Assembly (NCBI GenBank): GCA_005880075.1
Contig: VBJT01000117.1
Span: 1-13,862, forward strand
Source: Chloroflexota bacterium
GTDB taxonomy: Bacteria; Chloroflexota; Dehalococcoidia; SM23-28-2; RBG-16-64-32
DNA: 13,862 bases
Direction of reading: 5' to 3'
The notes below the pieces were generated by a model that worked only from the letters and a program-made list of their open reading frames with translations, was not told the DNA's origin and searched no databases. Shown one piece after another: positions 1 through 6,117 of this stretch (position 1 is the first letter of the stretch; each line of letters opens with the position of its first letter). A program made the position numbers and the translations under genes.

Positions 1-160
1 TGGCGGCGGCTTCGTCGAAGAAGATGGGGTCGGTGTAGCCAACGGCGCGCGCGAACTGGCGGCAGCCGGTGTTGTCAATTTCGTAGGTGATGGGCTCGGA
101 CTCTTTGCCGATGACGGCGCGCATTTCGTCGGTGATTAGCGACTCTTTCTGTTGGGTCAT
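1..160 (-). CDS. MaoC / FAS1-like dehydratase, N-terminal fragment (cut by window edge)
   Basis: The first 53 residues are visible and the gene runs off the left edge. The protein begins MTQQKESLITDEMRAVIGKE and continues with an SEPITYEID stretch, a CRQFARAVG helix and a YTDPIFFDEAAA segment. This is the usual N-terminal pattern of FAS1-like/MaoC hot-dog dehydratases, which hydrate enoyl-CoA or dehydrate 3-hydroxyacyl-CoA. The catalytic Asp/His region lies outside the window, so activity cannot be judged. The ATG is supported by an AAGGAG Shine-Dalgarno (plus-strand 167-172) six bases upstream and by a near-consensus promoter further up. The gene lies downstream of other acyl-CoA type genes on the same strand but has its own promoter. 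Family assignment is fairly secure; the substrate is unknown. Confidence 0.8.
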   Translation of the reverse strand, partial: MTQQKESLITDEMRAVIGKESEPITYEIDNTGCRQFARAVGYTDPIFFDEAAA

Positions 161-200
161 GAGCGGCTCCTTCTGGTTAACCCTAACGTGTGCGTGAGGG

Positions 201-229
201 AGCATAGCGCGGGCGGGTGAGGGTGTCAA
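201..229 (-). promoter_or_regulatory. Sigma70-type promoter of the MaoC-like gene
   Basis: On the minus strand a perfect TTGACA -35 box (plus 224-229) is followed by a 17-base spacer and a TATGCT -10 box (plus 201-206). The expected start is near 194, giving a leader of about 34 bases before the ATG at 160. Spacing and match to consensus make this the clearest promoter in the left half. Confidence 0.75.
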
Positions 230-230
230 C

Positions 231-258
231 GAGGGGAGCAGGGAATAGGGACGAGCGA
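231..258. repeat. Degenerate heptanucleotide repeat, locus 1
   Basis: Four head-to-tail 7-base units are seen: GAGGGGA, GCAGGGA, ATAGGGA, CGAGCGA. The array lies immediately upstream of the -35 box of the MaoC-like gene. The same purine-rich heptad style recurs at 1552-1586 and 4499-4547. Function is unknown. Confidence 0.5.
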
Positions 259-342
259 GTGGTCTATCGACGGATTGCCCGCGTTTCAGCGGAGAAACGG
301 ATCGTGAGCGAGCCTTGGTTGGCCTGAGCAGGGTTTCTGGGT

Positions 343-387
343 GTACGGACGGTGGCGGACAGATCTGGAAGACTTGTCCGTACGGGT
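343..387. repeat. Dispersed palindromic repeat, copy 1
   Basis: A CGGACAGATCTGGAAGACTT core followed by GTCCGTACGGGT (356-387) closely matches a second copy at 4649-4680. The core folds as an imperfect hairpin: GGACAGATCT pairs with AGACTTGTCC around a GGA loop. An alternative outer stem pairs GTACGGAC (343-350) with GTCCGTAC (376-383). It lies about 30 bases beyond the stop of the minus-strand membrane protein gene. There is no clear T-run, so I do not call it a terminator. Confidence 0.55.
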
Positions 388-411
388 GGGGGGGTGGCGC
401 GCTTTGCCAGC

Positions 412-816
412 TTAGTCGCCGGAGTGGCGGCCGAGGAGGTCTGCGGGGCGGGGCTCGTCGACCGCGATCATTTCGGTGGTGGCAGCGACGGCGAGGCCGA
501 GGGAGTAGAGGACGAGGACAGGAGAGCGGAGGAGGAGGCCGGCACCGGCGATTACGAGCAGGCCGGCGATCGTCGCGGGCTGTTCGGGGAGCGGCTGAGC
601 TGGTCCTGGGAGCTGGATGGTCGAGCGCGGGTTTCGCCAGGACCATGCGCCGAGCGCGAGGCCGGCGCCGATCAAGGGGACGCCCGCGAAGCGGAGGGCG
701 CCGATCGGTAACCTGGGGACGTTCTGGCGGCGCTCGAAGGAGACGAGAGCCGAGGGGACGGTGAGGAGCCAGAGGCGCGGGGAGAGACGGCGGGGGAGGT
801 TGAGGCGGTCGAGCAT
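412..816 (-). CDS. Small hydrophobic membrane protein of unknown function
   Basis: This is a 134-residue protein with three likely membrane segments, near residues 41-60, 80-97 and 99-119. A basic N-terminus (RRLSPRLW, FERRQ) suggests the inside face. The C-terminus, with an acidic-Glu-Pro motif (VDEPRP at about 119-124) and then LLGR, faintly recalls the end of isoprenylcysteine methyltransferase-like proteins. The RNPMY-type motif of that family is absent, so I assign no enzyme function. The ATG at 816 has no Shine-Dalgarno, but a TATACT box ends ten bases upstream, which would give an almost leaderless mRNA. The gene follows the PHP gene by 53 bases. Hydrophobic pattern and promoter support a real gene; the role is unknown. 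Confidence 0.6.
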   Translation of the reverse strand: MLDRLNLPRRLSPRLWLLTVPSALVSFERRQNVPRLPIGALRFAGVPLIGAGLALGAWSWRNPRSTIQLPGPAQPLPEQPATIAGLLVIAGAGLLLRSPVLVLYSLGLAVAATTEMIAVDEPRPADLLGRHSGD

Positions 817-825
817 CGGGATTGG

Positions 826-855
826 AGTATACAGTGGTCAGTTGTCAGTTGTCAG
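826..855 (-). promoter_or_regulatory. Promoter with -35 box built from a heptad repeat; leaderless start predicted
   Basis: On the minus strand TATACT (plus 826-831) lies 18 bases downstream of CTGACA (plus 850-855), a 5/6 match to TTGACA. A second CTGACA (plus 843-848) is only 11 bases away, too close to act as the -35 box. Initiation about seven bases past the -10 box falls within a few bases of the ATG at 816, which fits the missing Shine-Dalgarno. Confidence 0.45.
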
Positions 856-857
856 TC
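837..857. repeat. Heptanucleotide repeat, locus 2 (GTCAGTT x3)
   Basis: Three nearly perfect units, GTCAGTT, GTCAGTT and GTCAGTC, lie in the 53-base gap between the PHP gene stop (870) and the next minus-strand start (816). Read on the minus strand the units supply CTGACA hexamers. Confidence 0.65.
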
Positions 858-869
858 TTGTGTTTTCGG

Positions 870-1547
870 TCATGGTGGCTCCGTGGCCTGCGGGCGTAGC
901 ACTGCCGGCTTGAAGCGGCGGGCTTTGACTTCGGTGATTAGGTCCTGGAGGCTGGTGATGTTGCGCTGGAACTCGGTGGCGCAGCGACCGATGTCTTTGC
1001 GTTCGTGAGCGTCGCTGGCGGCGACCGCGGGGAGACCGAGGCGGGCAGCTAGCTCGGCGGAGAAGGAGTTCTCACGGTCGCTGCCGCGGCCGTTATGGGT
1101 CTCCATCGCTGTAACGTGCTGGTATGCCTGGTTTGCGGCGGCGCGATCGAGGGCGCCGGTCCAGTCGCTCCTCCTATCGGCGGCCGGGCTGTCGTGGCGG
1201 AGCTCGAAAGGGAGCTGACGGCGGTAGGGGTGGGCGGCGATCATGACGGCGCCGTGCTCTGCGGCCATCCGGGCGAGTTCGTGCATGCGGTGCATGCCGT
1301 AGACGAAGCGCTCGAGGCCGAAGGCGACGATGTGTCCGTCCTCGGTATTGACCTCGATGCCGGGAATGACGAGAAACTTGTGTCGTTTCTCGAGGGCAGT
1401 AACTTCGATGGGATCCCAGAAGAAGTCGTGCTCGGTCAGGCAGACGGCGTCGAGGTTCGCTGCTTTGGCTGCTTCCATTAGTCCGTCCGGGGAGAGGAGG
1501 CTGTCGTGGGAGAGGGGATGGGTGTGGGTGTGGAGGTCGATTAGCAC
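870..1547 (-). CDS. PHP-domain metal-dependent phosphoesterase
   Basis: This 225-residue protein is a complete small PHP domain. Metal-ligand motifs appear in order: HTHTH (residues 6-10), TEHD (38-41), GIEV with Glu65, His72, AHP with His106, MET with Glu149, and SDAH (178-181). PHP enzymes hydrolyse phosphoesters using a tri-nuclear metal site; stand-alone members act on nucleotides, oligonucleotides or histidinol phosphate. All expected ligands are present, so an active enzyme is likely, but the substrate cannot be named. The start is GTG at 1547, chosen because LIDLHTHTH must lie at the extreme N-terminus. No Shine-Dalgarno precedes it; the upstream bases are heptad repeats. The flavoprotein gene upstream stops 105 bases before this start. 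Confidence 0.88.
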   Translation of the reverse strand: MLIDLHTHTHPLSHDSLLSPDGLMEAAKAANLDAVCLTEHDFFWDPIEVTALEKRHKFLVIPGIEVNTEDGHIVAFGLERFVYGMHRMHELARMAAEHGAVMIAAHPYRRQLPFELRHDSPAADRRSDWTGALDRAAANQAYQHVTAMETHNGRGSDRENSFSAELAARLGLPAVAASDAHERKDIGRCATEFQRNITSLQDLITEVKARRFKPAVLRPQATEPP

Positions 1548-1551
1548 GAAT

Positions 1552-1586
1552 CAGGAGCCAGAAGATAGGAGCCAGGAGCCAGGAAA
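1552..1586. repeat. Heptanucleotide repeat, locus 3 (CAGGAGC type)
   Basis: Five 7-base units are seen: CAGGAGC, CAGAAGA, TAGGAGC, CAGGAGC, CAGGAAA. They end four bases before the GTG start of the PHP gene, so they would form its mRNA leader or overlap its promoter. Confidence 0.65.
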
Positions 1587-1619
1587 CGTGAGAGTATGCA
1601 AGCCGGCCAACCTACGCAC

Positions 1620-1646
1620 AGGACAAACGGGAAAAACGGGACAAAC
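1620..1646. repeat. Nonanucleotide tandem repeat
   Basis: Three 9-base units, AGGACAAAC, GGGAAAAAC and GGGACAAAC, lie just beyond the stop codon of the flavoprotein gene. No stem is associated. Function is unknown. Confidence 0.45.
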
Positions 1647-1652
1647 AGGGCA

Positions 1653-2633
1653 TTACGCGAGGAGGTCTCGGAGGCGGTCGCGGAGGAGGTGTTCGGCGTC
1701 ATCACAGATGGTGCGGACGACTTCGGCGGCGGGGCGGATGGCGTTGACCGTGGCGGCGGACTGGCCGTAGAGGATGGCGCGTAGACCGGAGTTGAAGTCG
1801 GATTCGCCGGCCTGGACCTTTGGGGCGAGCTCCTCGCGGCGCTCGGCGATCTCTTTCTCGCGGCCGTGCCATTCGTCGGTGAACCTGTTGCGCTGGACGC
1901 GCTCGCCGATGCCTTCGGGCCAGGGCATGCCGAAGAGGACGTCGTAGGCGCGCGTGAATATGGTGTCTTCGCCGTTACTCTGGACGATCGTCTGCTTGTG
2001 CTCCTCGGGGATCTCGACGCATTCGGGGGTGGCGAGGAAGGCGGTGCCGGCCCAGGCGCCGTCAGCGCCGGCGGCGAGCACGGCGGCGAGGGCTCGGCCG
2101 GAGGCAATGCCGCCGGAGGCGAGGACCGGGAGGTCTGGGAAGGCATCGAGGACGGAGACGAGGAGTGGGAGCAGGTTCATCGTGCCGGTGTGGCCGCCGG
2201 CTTCGTTGCCCTGCGCCACGAGGACATCGGCACCGGCGGCGACGGCCTCGCGGGCGTGAGCCATCGATTGGACCTGGCAGATGACCTTCGCTCCTGCGGC
2301 TTTCACCTTCTCGGCGTACGGGCCGGGACTGCCGAAAGAGAAGGCGATGATGCTGGGCTTCGCTTGAATGGCGGCGTCGAAGAGAGGGGTGAGAATTGGG
2401 ATGAAGTTGGTGATGAAGCCGATGCCGAATGGGCGATCGGTGTCCGCGCGGATGCGGTCGGCTTCGCCGCGGACCCAGTTTGGGTCGCCGCTGCGGTGGA
2501 TGCCGCCGAAGGAGCCGAGGCCGCCGGCCTTCGAGACCGCAGCGGCGAGGCGGCCGCCCGAGTGCATGGCCATGGGCGCGGACATGAGGGGGTAGTCGAG
2601 GCCGAACATTTGGGTGAAGCGGGTGGTGATCAT
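1653..2633 (-). CDS. Nitronate monooxygenase / 2-nitropropane dioxygenase-family FMN protein
   Basis: From the ATG at 2633 the product is 326 residues, usual for the family. It begins MITTRFTQMFGLDYPLMSAP, the conserved first strand of the TIM barrel. It then shows GGLGSFGG, an FGIGF-type second strand, QGNEAGGHTG (FMN phosphate and active-site His region), LPVLASGGIASG and GADGAWAGTAF (phosphate-binding strands). These proteins bind FMN and oxidise alkyl nitronates; FabK-like relatives reduce enoyl-ACP. Sequence alone does not separate the two. An in-frame ATG at 2663 would add ten residues but lies inside an inverted repeat and has no better ribosome site. Neighbours are a PHP gene and a thiolase-like gene, so acyl-CoA or nitro-compound metabolism is possible. 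Confidence 0.87.
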   Translation of the reverse strand: MITTRFTQMFGLDYPLMSAPMAMHSGGRLAAAVSKAGGLGSFGGIHRSGDPNWVRGEADRIRADTDRPFGIGFITNFIPILTPLFDAAIQAKPSIIAFSFGSPGPYAEKVKAAGAKVICQVQSMAHAREAVAAGADVLVAQGNEAGGHTGTMNLLPLLVSVLDAFPDLPVLASGGIASGRALAAVLAAGADGAWAGTAFLATPECVEIPEEHKQTIVQSNGEDTIFTRAYDVLFGMPWPEGIGERVQRNRFTDEWHGREKEIAERREELAPKVQAGESDFNSGLRAILYGQSAATVNAIRPAAEVVRTICDDAEHLLRDRLRDLLA

Positions 2634-2657
2634 GGCTCTACACTGGCGCCGTGCCCC

Positions 2658-2686
2658 GCTCATGGTACGAGAGCCTCACCATGAGC
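2658..2686. repeat. Inverted repeat upstream of the flavoprotein gene
   Basis: GCTCATGGT (2658-2666) and ACCATGAGC (2678-2686) are perfect 9-base complements around an 11-base loop, 25 bases upstream of the chosen start. It could be an operator or an mRNA hairpin. The rest of the gap up to 2810 shows no gene and no clear terminator. Confidence 0.45.
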
Positions 2687-2810
2687 AGAAGAGGCGTGAT
2701 TCGGAGAAGGCCCCGCTGGCGCGCAGGCGTTTGCCTACCCCAGATCGCTTCGCGGAGGGGTGGTATTCCGCGCCCGCATGTGGTCGTCGCTCAGGATGAC
2801 GGCTTTTCTC

Positions 2811-3995
2811 CTAATCCGCGCCGAGGATGAGTGTGCCGGTGCTCGAGAGGGTGCCGCCGGTGCCGTTGACGCAGGCAAGTTTGGCATTCGGGACCTGGCG
2901 CTCGCCGCATTCACCTCGGAGCTGCCGGGTGGCTTCGATGAGGAGGAACATGCCGTACATGCCGGGGTGGGTGTAGGAGAGCCCCCCGCCGTTGGTGTTG
3001 AGCGGGAAGTCACCGCCGGGGGCGGTGCGCTGCCCGGAGACGAAGGCGCCCCCCTCACCGGGCCCGCAGAAGCCGAGGGCTTCCAGAGTGACGAGGGCGG
3101 TGTAGGTAAAGGAGTCGTAGACCTCGACGACGTCGATGTCTTTGTGGCGGACGCCGGCCATCGCGAAGGCGCGCGGGCCGGAGACGGCGGCGGGGGTCGT
3201 TGTGAGGTCGGGCATGTTCATGATCGTTTGGTGCGTTGTGGCTTCGCCCGAGCCGAGGACCCAGACGGGTGGTTTCTTGCAGTCCTTCGCACGCGCGGCG
3301 CTGACGATGACGACCGCGCCGCCGGCGTCTGTGACTAGGCAGCAGTCGAGCAGGTGGAAGGGATAGGCGATCCAGCGGGAGGAGAGGACATCGTCGATGG
3401 TGAGGGGGTCGCGCATCATTGCCTTCGGGTTGAGTGAGGCCCACTTCCGGGTGGCAACGGCGATCTCGGCGAGCTGTTCGTGAGTGGTGCCGTACTGGTG
3501 CATGTGGCGCATGCAGGCCATTGCGTAGTGGGTGGGCGCACCGCCGACATGGTAGGGCATCTCGAACTGGGCGGAAGGGTGCTGAACATCGAGGGCCGGC
3601 CGAGCTGAACCCCCGCGCCTGCCGCCAGAGGCGCCGCTTTCGCCGTGTGTGATGAGCGCCACGTTGATGAGGCCGGCGTGAATGGCGGCGGCGGCGTGCT
3701 CGACATCGATAACGAAGGATGAACCGCCAACGGACGTGCTATCGGTGTATCTCGGCTGGATGCCGAGGTATTCGGCGAGCTGCAGGGTGGGGGACCAGCC
3801 CGCCGAGCCCGCGCTGAAGATGCCGTCGACCTCGGAGAGCGCGATGCCGGCGTCCTCGAGGGCATTGCGAGCGGCCTCGGCGTGGAGCTGAAGGGTGGAC
3901 TTGTCGGGGACGATGCCGATCTCGTCGGACTCGTCGGCGCCGACGATCGCGACTTTTTTGTAGAGGGCGGCGATCTTGCCGTCAGAGGGGGTCAT
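2811..3995 (-). CDS. Thiolase-fold protein (SCP-x/Ltp2-like) lacking the nucleophilic Cys
   Basis: The product is 394 residues from the ATG at 3995; a GTG at 4016 would add seven, and neither has a clear Shine-Dalgarno. The order follows the SCP-x thiolase group: VAIVG near the N-terminus, EDAGI..SEVDGIFSAG, then SVGGSS (about 88-93) where classical thiolases have the acylated Cys. Later come VEVYDSFTYTAL (about 290-301) and NGGGLSYTHPG (335-345). Ser at the nucleophile position argues against ordinary thiolysis. In actinobacterial steroid degradation, Ltp2-type thiolase-fold proteins of this kind act as retro-aldolases with a DUF35 partner and use Tyr residues. The gene directly upstream here encodes a DUF35 protein, which fits a two-subunit enzyme. 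The substrate is unknown. Confidence 0.85.
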   Translation of the reverse strand: MTPSDGKIAALYKKVAIVGADESDEIGIVPDKSTLQLHAEAARNALEDAGIALSEVDGIFSAGSAGWSPTLQLAEYLGIQPRYTDSTSVGGSSFVIDVEHAAAAIHAGLINVALITHGESGASGGRRGGSARPALDVQHPSAQFEMPYHVGGAPTHYAMACMRHMHQYGTTHEQLAEIAVATRKWASLNPKAMMRDPLTIDDVLSSRWIAYPFHLLDCCLVTDAGGAVVIVSAARAKDCKKPPVWVLGSGEATTHQTIMNMPDLTTTPAAVSGPRAFAMAGVRHKDIDVVEVYDSFTYTALVTLEALGFCGPGEGGAFVSGQRTAPGGDFPLNTNGGGLSYTHPGMYGMFLLIEATRQLRGECGERQVPNAKLACVNGTGGTLSSTGTLILGAD

Positions 3996-4052
3996 CGCTG
4001 GCGAGGCGTGGTTCACGCGGGTCTGAAGACGTTGCGCCTACATTCATCGTCA

Positions 4053-4475
4053 TCAGCTGACGAGGCGAAATTTGGGAAGCGAGATTTCTTCGGTGATGTC
4101 TTCAAAGGTGACTTCGACGGGCATATCGCAATCGATCTGGGCTGGGTCTGGGTCGACGCCAACGATGTTGGTGTAGAGGCGGGGGCCTTCGTCGAGTTGG
4201 ACGAGCGCGGTGACGTAAGGGACCTCATCTTGCCAGCCCGGGTGCCAGGCGCGGTGCTGGATCGCATAGGTATAGATGCGGCCGCGACCGGAGCCTTTCC
4301 GCCACTCGATGTCCCAGCTAAAGCAGCTGGGACAGAAGTCGCGCGGGTAAAAGTAGAAGGCCTCGCAGTCACGGCAGAAGGGAAGCCATAGCTCGTGGTT
4401 GCGGCAGCCTTCCCAGTAGCGCTTGGACTCGGGGCTGGGCGTGGGGACTGGTTTGCGGTATCCGTCCTGGCTCAT
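4053..4475 (-). CDS. DUF35 zinc-ribbon / OB-fold acyl-CoA-associated protein
   Basis: This 140-residue protein has the two-part DUF35 architecture. A rubredoxin-like zinc ribbon carries Cys34, Cys37, Cys48 and Cys51 (CRDC and CPSC). An OB-fold follows from about residue 60 (GRGRIYTYAI, VPYVTALVQLDEGPRL, VEVTF). DUF35 proteins are obligate partners of thiolase-fold enzymes and bind the CoA part of the substrate. The thiolase-like gene starts 57 bases after this stop on the same strand, so the two are probably co-transcribed. The ATG is preceded by a weak AAGGTAGG ribosome site. All four cysteines and a normal length point to an intact protein. Confidence 0.9.
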   Translation of the reverse strand: MSQDGYRKPVPTPSPESKRYWEGCRNHELWLPFCRDCEAFYFYPRDFCPSCFSWDIEWRKGSGRGRIYTYAIQHRAWHPGWQDEVPYVTALVQLDEGPRLYTNIVGVDPDPAQIDCDMPVEVTFEDITEEISLPKFRLVS

Positions 4476-4498
4476 GGGTGAGCCTACCTTAACGTCAG

Positions 4499-4547
4499 GT
4501 AGGAGGTAGGAGCAAGGAGCAAGGATTCAGGGACTAGGAACAGGCAA
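4499..4547. repeat. Heptanucleotide repeat, locus 4 (seven degenerate units)
   Basis: Seven consecutive 7-base units with an AGG core are seen: GTAGGAG, GTAGGAG, CAAGGAG, CAAGGAT, TCAGGGA, CTAGGAA, CAGGCAA. The array starts 23 bases upstream of the DUF35 gene and is probably part of its transcribed leader or promoter. It is the longest array in the window. Confidence 0.65.
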
Positions 4548-4571
4548 GCGTGGCAGTGACGTGGATTCGTG

Positions 4572-4602
4572 GCCAACCGACAGGAACAGATCAGCGGTTG
4601 GC
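4572..4602. repeat. Inverted repeat in the 4476-4776 gap
   Basis: GCCAACCG (4572-4579) pairs perfectly with CGGTTGGC (4595-4602) around a 15-base loop. No gene is seen in this 301-base gap, which holds heptads, this repeat, the palindromic repeat copy 2 and a terminator. Confidence 0.4.
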
Positions 4603-4648
4603 GATGCGTCGTTCGCTTGGCGCGGCGTCTTTCTCGGTATGGCGTTCG

Positions 4649-4680
4649 CGGACAGACCTGAAGGTCTGTTCGTACGGGTT
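4649..4680. repeat. Dispersed palindromic repeat, copy 2
   Basis: This copy shares the GGACAGAYCTG start, a partly matching right arm and the CGTACGGGT tail with the copy at 356-387. The core ACAGACCT (4652-4659) pairs perfectly with AGGTCTGT (4662-4669) around a two-base loop, and one further wobble pair extends the stem. Both copies are intergenic. Confidence 0.6.
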
Positions 4681-4717
4681 GCGGTGCCACTCTGTATTGC
4701 CGTTGAGGAGATCATAA

Positions 4718-4749
4718 GGCGGGGAGCCCCTGCGGTAGGGCTCCCCGCC
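4718..4749 (-). terminator. Terminator-like hairpin after the UbiB operon
   Basis: GGCGGGGAGCCC (4718-4729) and GGGCTCCCCGCC (4738-4749) form a perfect 12-bp stem with an 8-base loop, 27 bases beyond the stop of the last UbiB gene. The downstream T-tract is poor (TTATGAT on the minus strand), but the stem and position fit transcription ending here. Confidence 0.7.
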
Positions 4750-4776
4750 AGCGGGAGGGGTGGGTTGTCGACGGGA

Positions 4777-6117
4777 TCAGGCTCCGGCGGCAGTTTGGCC
4801 GAACGGAATGATGTTTGCCGGCTCGGGTTCGGGGTCGGCGTACTTCATTACGAGCTCGCCAAAGTCGACGTTGGAGCCGGTCGTGAAGGCGAGGGCGAGG
4901 AAGAGGCCCATGACGCGCATCGCGAGGGCGATTTCACCGGGCATGTCGATCATCGGGTTCTTCTTTTCGATCGCTGTCAGGCGGTCGTTGACCGCGTCGA
5001 TGAGGCGGCGGTCACGGTAGGTCTCGGGGCTGCTGAAGGCGCGGAAGGCTTCGCGCATGGCCAGGGCTGCTTCGGAGTCTTGTTCCTTCTTGTACTTGAA
5101 GCCGCTGGCGCGCAGGCCATCGACGATTTCCTGGGGGTCTTCGCCGAAGATGCCGCGGGCGAGGCCAACGAAGGCTTCCCGGAACTCGGGCGTGAACCGC
5201 TTGACCAGGCCGAAGTCGAGGAGGGCCAACTTGTTGCCGGGAAGAGCGAAGAGGTTTCCGGGATGCGGGTCGGCATGGAAGTAGCCGAAGCGGAGCATGG
5301 ACTCCATGTAGACCTCGCCCACTGTGCGGAGGAGGGCGTGGATGTCGATGCCGGCCTCTTCGATCGCCTTGAAGTCGGTAATCTTGATGCCGTTGATGTA
5401 CTCCATCGTTAGCAGGCGCTGGCGGGTCCATTCGTGGACGACGGTGGGGACGATGACGTCGGGGCGGTGCGCGAGCTGGGCGGCGATCGCCTCCATGTTC
5501 TGCGCCTCGTGGTGCATGTCGACTTCTTTTGGGATGTTGGCGGCGAGCTCGCGGTAGATGGGTTCAAGCGGGAAGGAGTAGAAGCGGGCCTCGAGCCACA
5601 GAATCGCCTTGAGAATCCATAGGTCGGAGCGGACGAGGCGCTCGATGTTTGGGTAGACCACCTTAACCGCGACTTGACGGCCGTCGTGGAGGCGGGCGCG
5701 GTAGACCTGAGCGAGGGATGCGGCGGCGACCGGCATACGGTCGAACTCTGCGAACGCTTCTTCGATCGGCACGCCGAGCTGGTTCTCGATGTGGGGTCGC
5801 ATGCGGCGGAAGGACCGCGGTGGGACCCTATCCTGCAGCTTCGAGAGCACCTGGACGTACTCTTGAGGGAGCAGGTCGGGACGGCTGCCGAGTGTCTGGC
5901 CGATCTTAATCATGAGGCCCTGAAGGCGGAGGGTGCCGCGGTAAATACGGCGGGCGCTCTTCAGGTGATGCCTCTGCAGGCGTTCGGCATAAATGGTCTC
6001 ACCGAGCCGTTGCGCGCGGGCATCCAACGCTTTGTAGCCGCCGAGGATGCGGGCGGCAACGGCGCCGGCGTAGCCGAGGCGGACGACGCCTATGTCACGC
6101 AGCTGTGGAACTGACAT
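4777..6117 (-). CDS. UbiB/ABC1 (ADCK)-family atypical kinase, second copy
   Basis: This 446-residue protein has the full UbiB kinase-like signature: KIGQ (71-74) in the N-terminal extension, AAAS (131-134) replacing the P-loop, Lys152 in VAVKVVYP, HADPHPGN (281-288) as catalytic loop, and DFG (301-303) as metal-binding motif. UbiB/COQ8 proteins are ATPases needed for isoprenoid quinone biosynthesis or lipid handling at the membrane. The C-terminal MRVMGLFLALAF segment is hydrophobic and may touch the membrane. The ATG lies 23 bases inside the preceding paralogue, so the two are translationally linked, with a GGAG-type site nine bases upstream. A strong hairpin follows the stop. Whether the role is menaquinone or ubiquinone related cannot be told. 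Confidence 0.93.
   Translation of the reverse strand: MSVPQLRDIGVVRLGYAGAVAARILGGYKALDARAQRLGETIYAERLQRHHLKSARRIYRGTLRLQGLMIKIGQTLGSRPDLLPQEYVQVLSKLQDRVPPRSFRRMRPHIENQLGVPIEEAFAEFDRMPVAAASLAQVYRARLHDGRQVAVKVVYPNIERLVRSDLWILKAILWLEARFYSFPLEPIYRELAANIPKEVDMHHEAQNMEAIAAQLAHRPDVIVPTVVHEWTRQRLLTMEYINGIKITDFKAIEEAGIDIHALLRTVGEVYMESMLRFGYFHADPHPGNLFALPGNKLALLDFGLVKRFTPEFREAFVGLARGIFGEDPQEIVDGLRASGFKYKKEQDSEAALAMREAFRAFSSPETYRDRRLIDAVNDRLTAIEKKNPMIDMPGEIALAMRVMGLFLALAFTTGSNVDFGELVMKYADPEPEPANIIPFGQTAAGA

Noticed and set aside
315..764. Plus-strand Arg/Gly-rich open frame of 149 codons
   Set aside because: It is antisense to the small membrane protein, has extreme Arg/Gly bias, and has no ribosome site.
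1866..2684. Plus-strand open frame of 272 codons
   Set aside because: It is antisense to the flavoprotein gene, has no Shine-Dalgarno, and its Gly/Ala/Glu-rich product is typical of the shadow of a GC-rich gene.
2691..2810. Possible terminator or dispersed repeat between the thiolase and flavoprotein genes, including a TCGCTCAGGATGACGG stretch
   Set aside because: Only one copy is present in the window and no strong stem with a T-run follows the thiolase stop.
4561..5412. Plus-strand open frame of 283 codons
   Set aside because: It is mostly antisense to the second UbiB gene and crosses the terminator stem; the product has no motifs.
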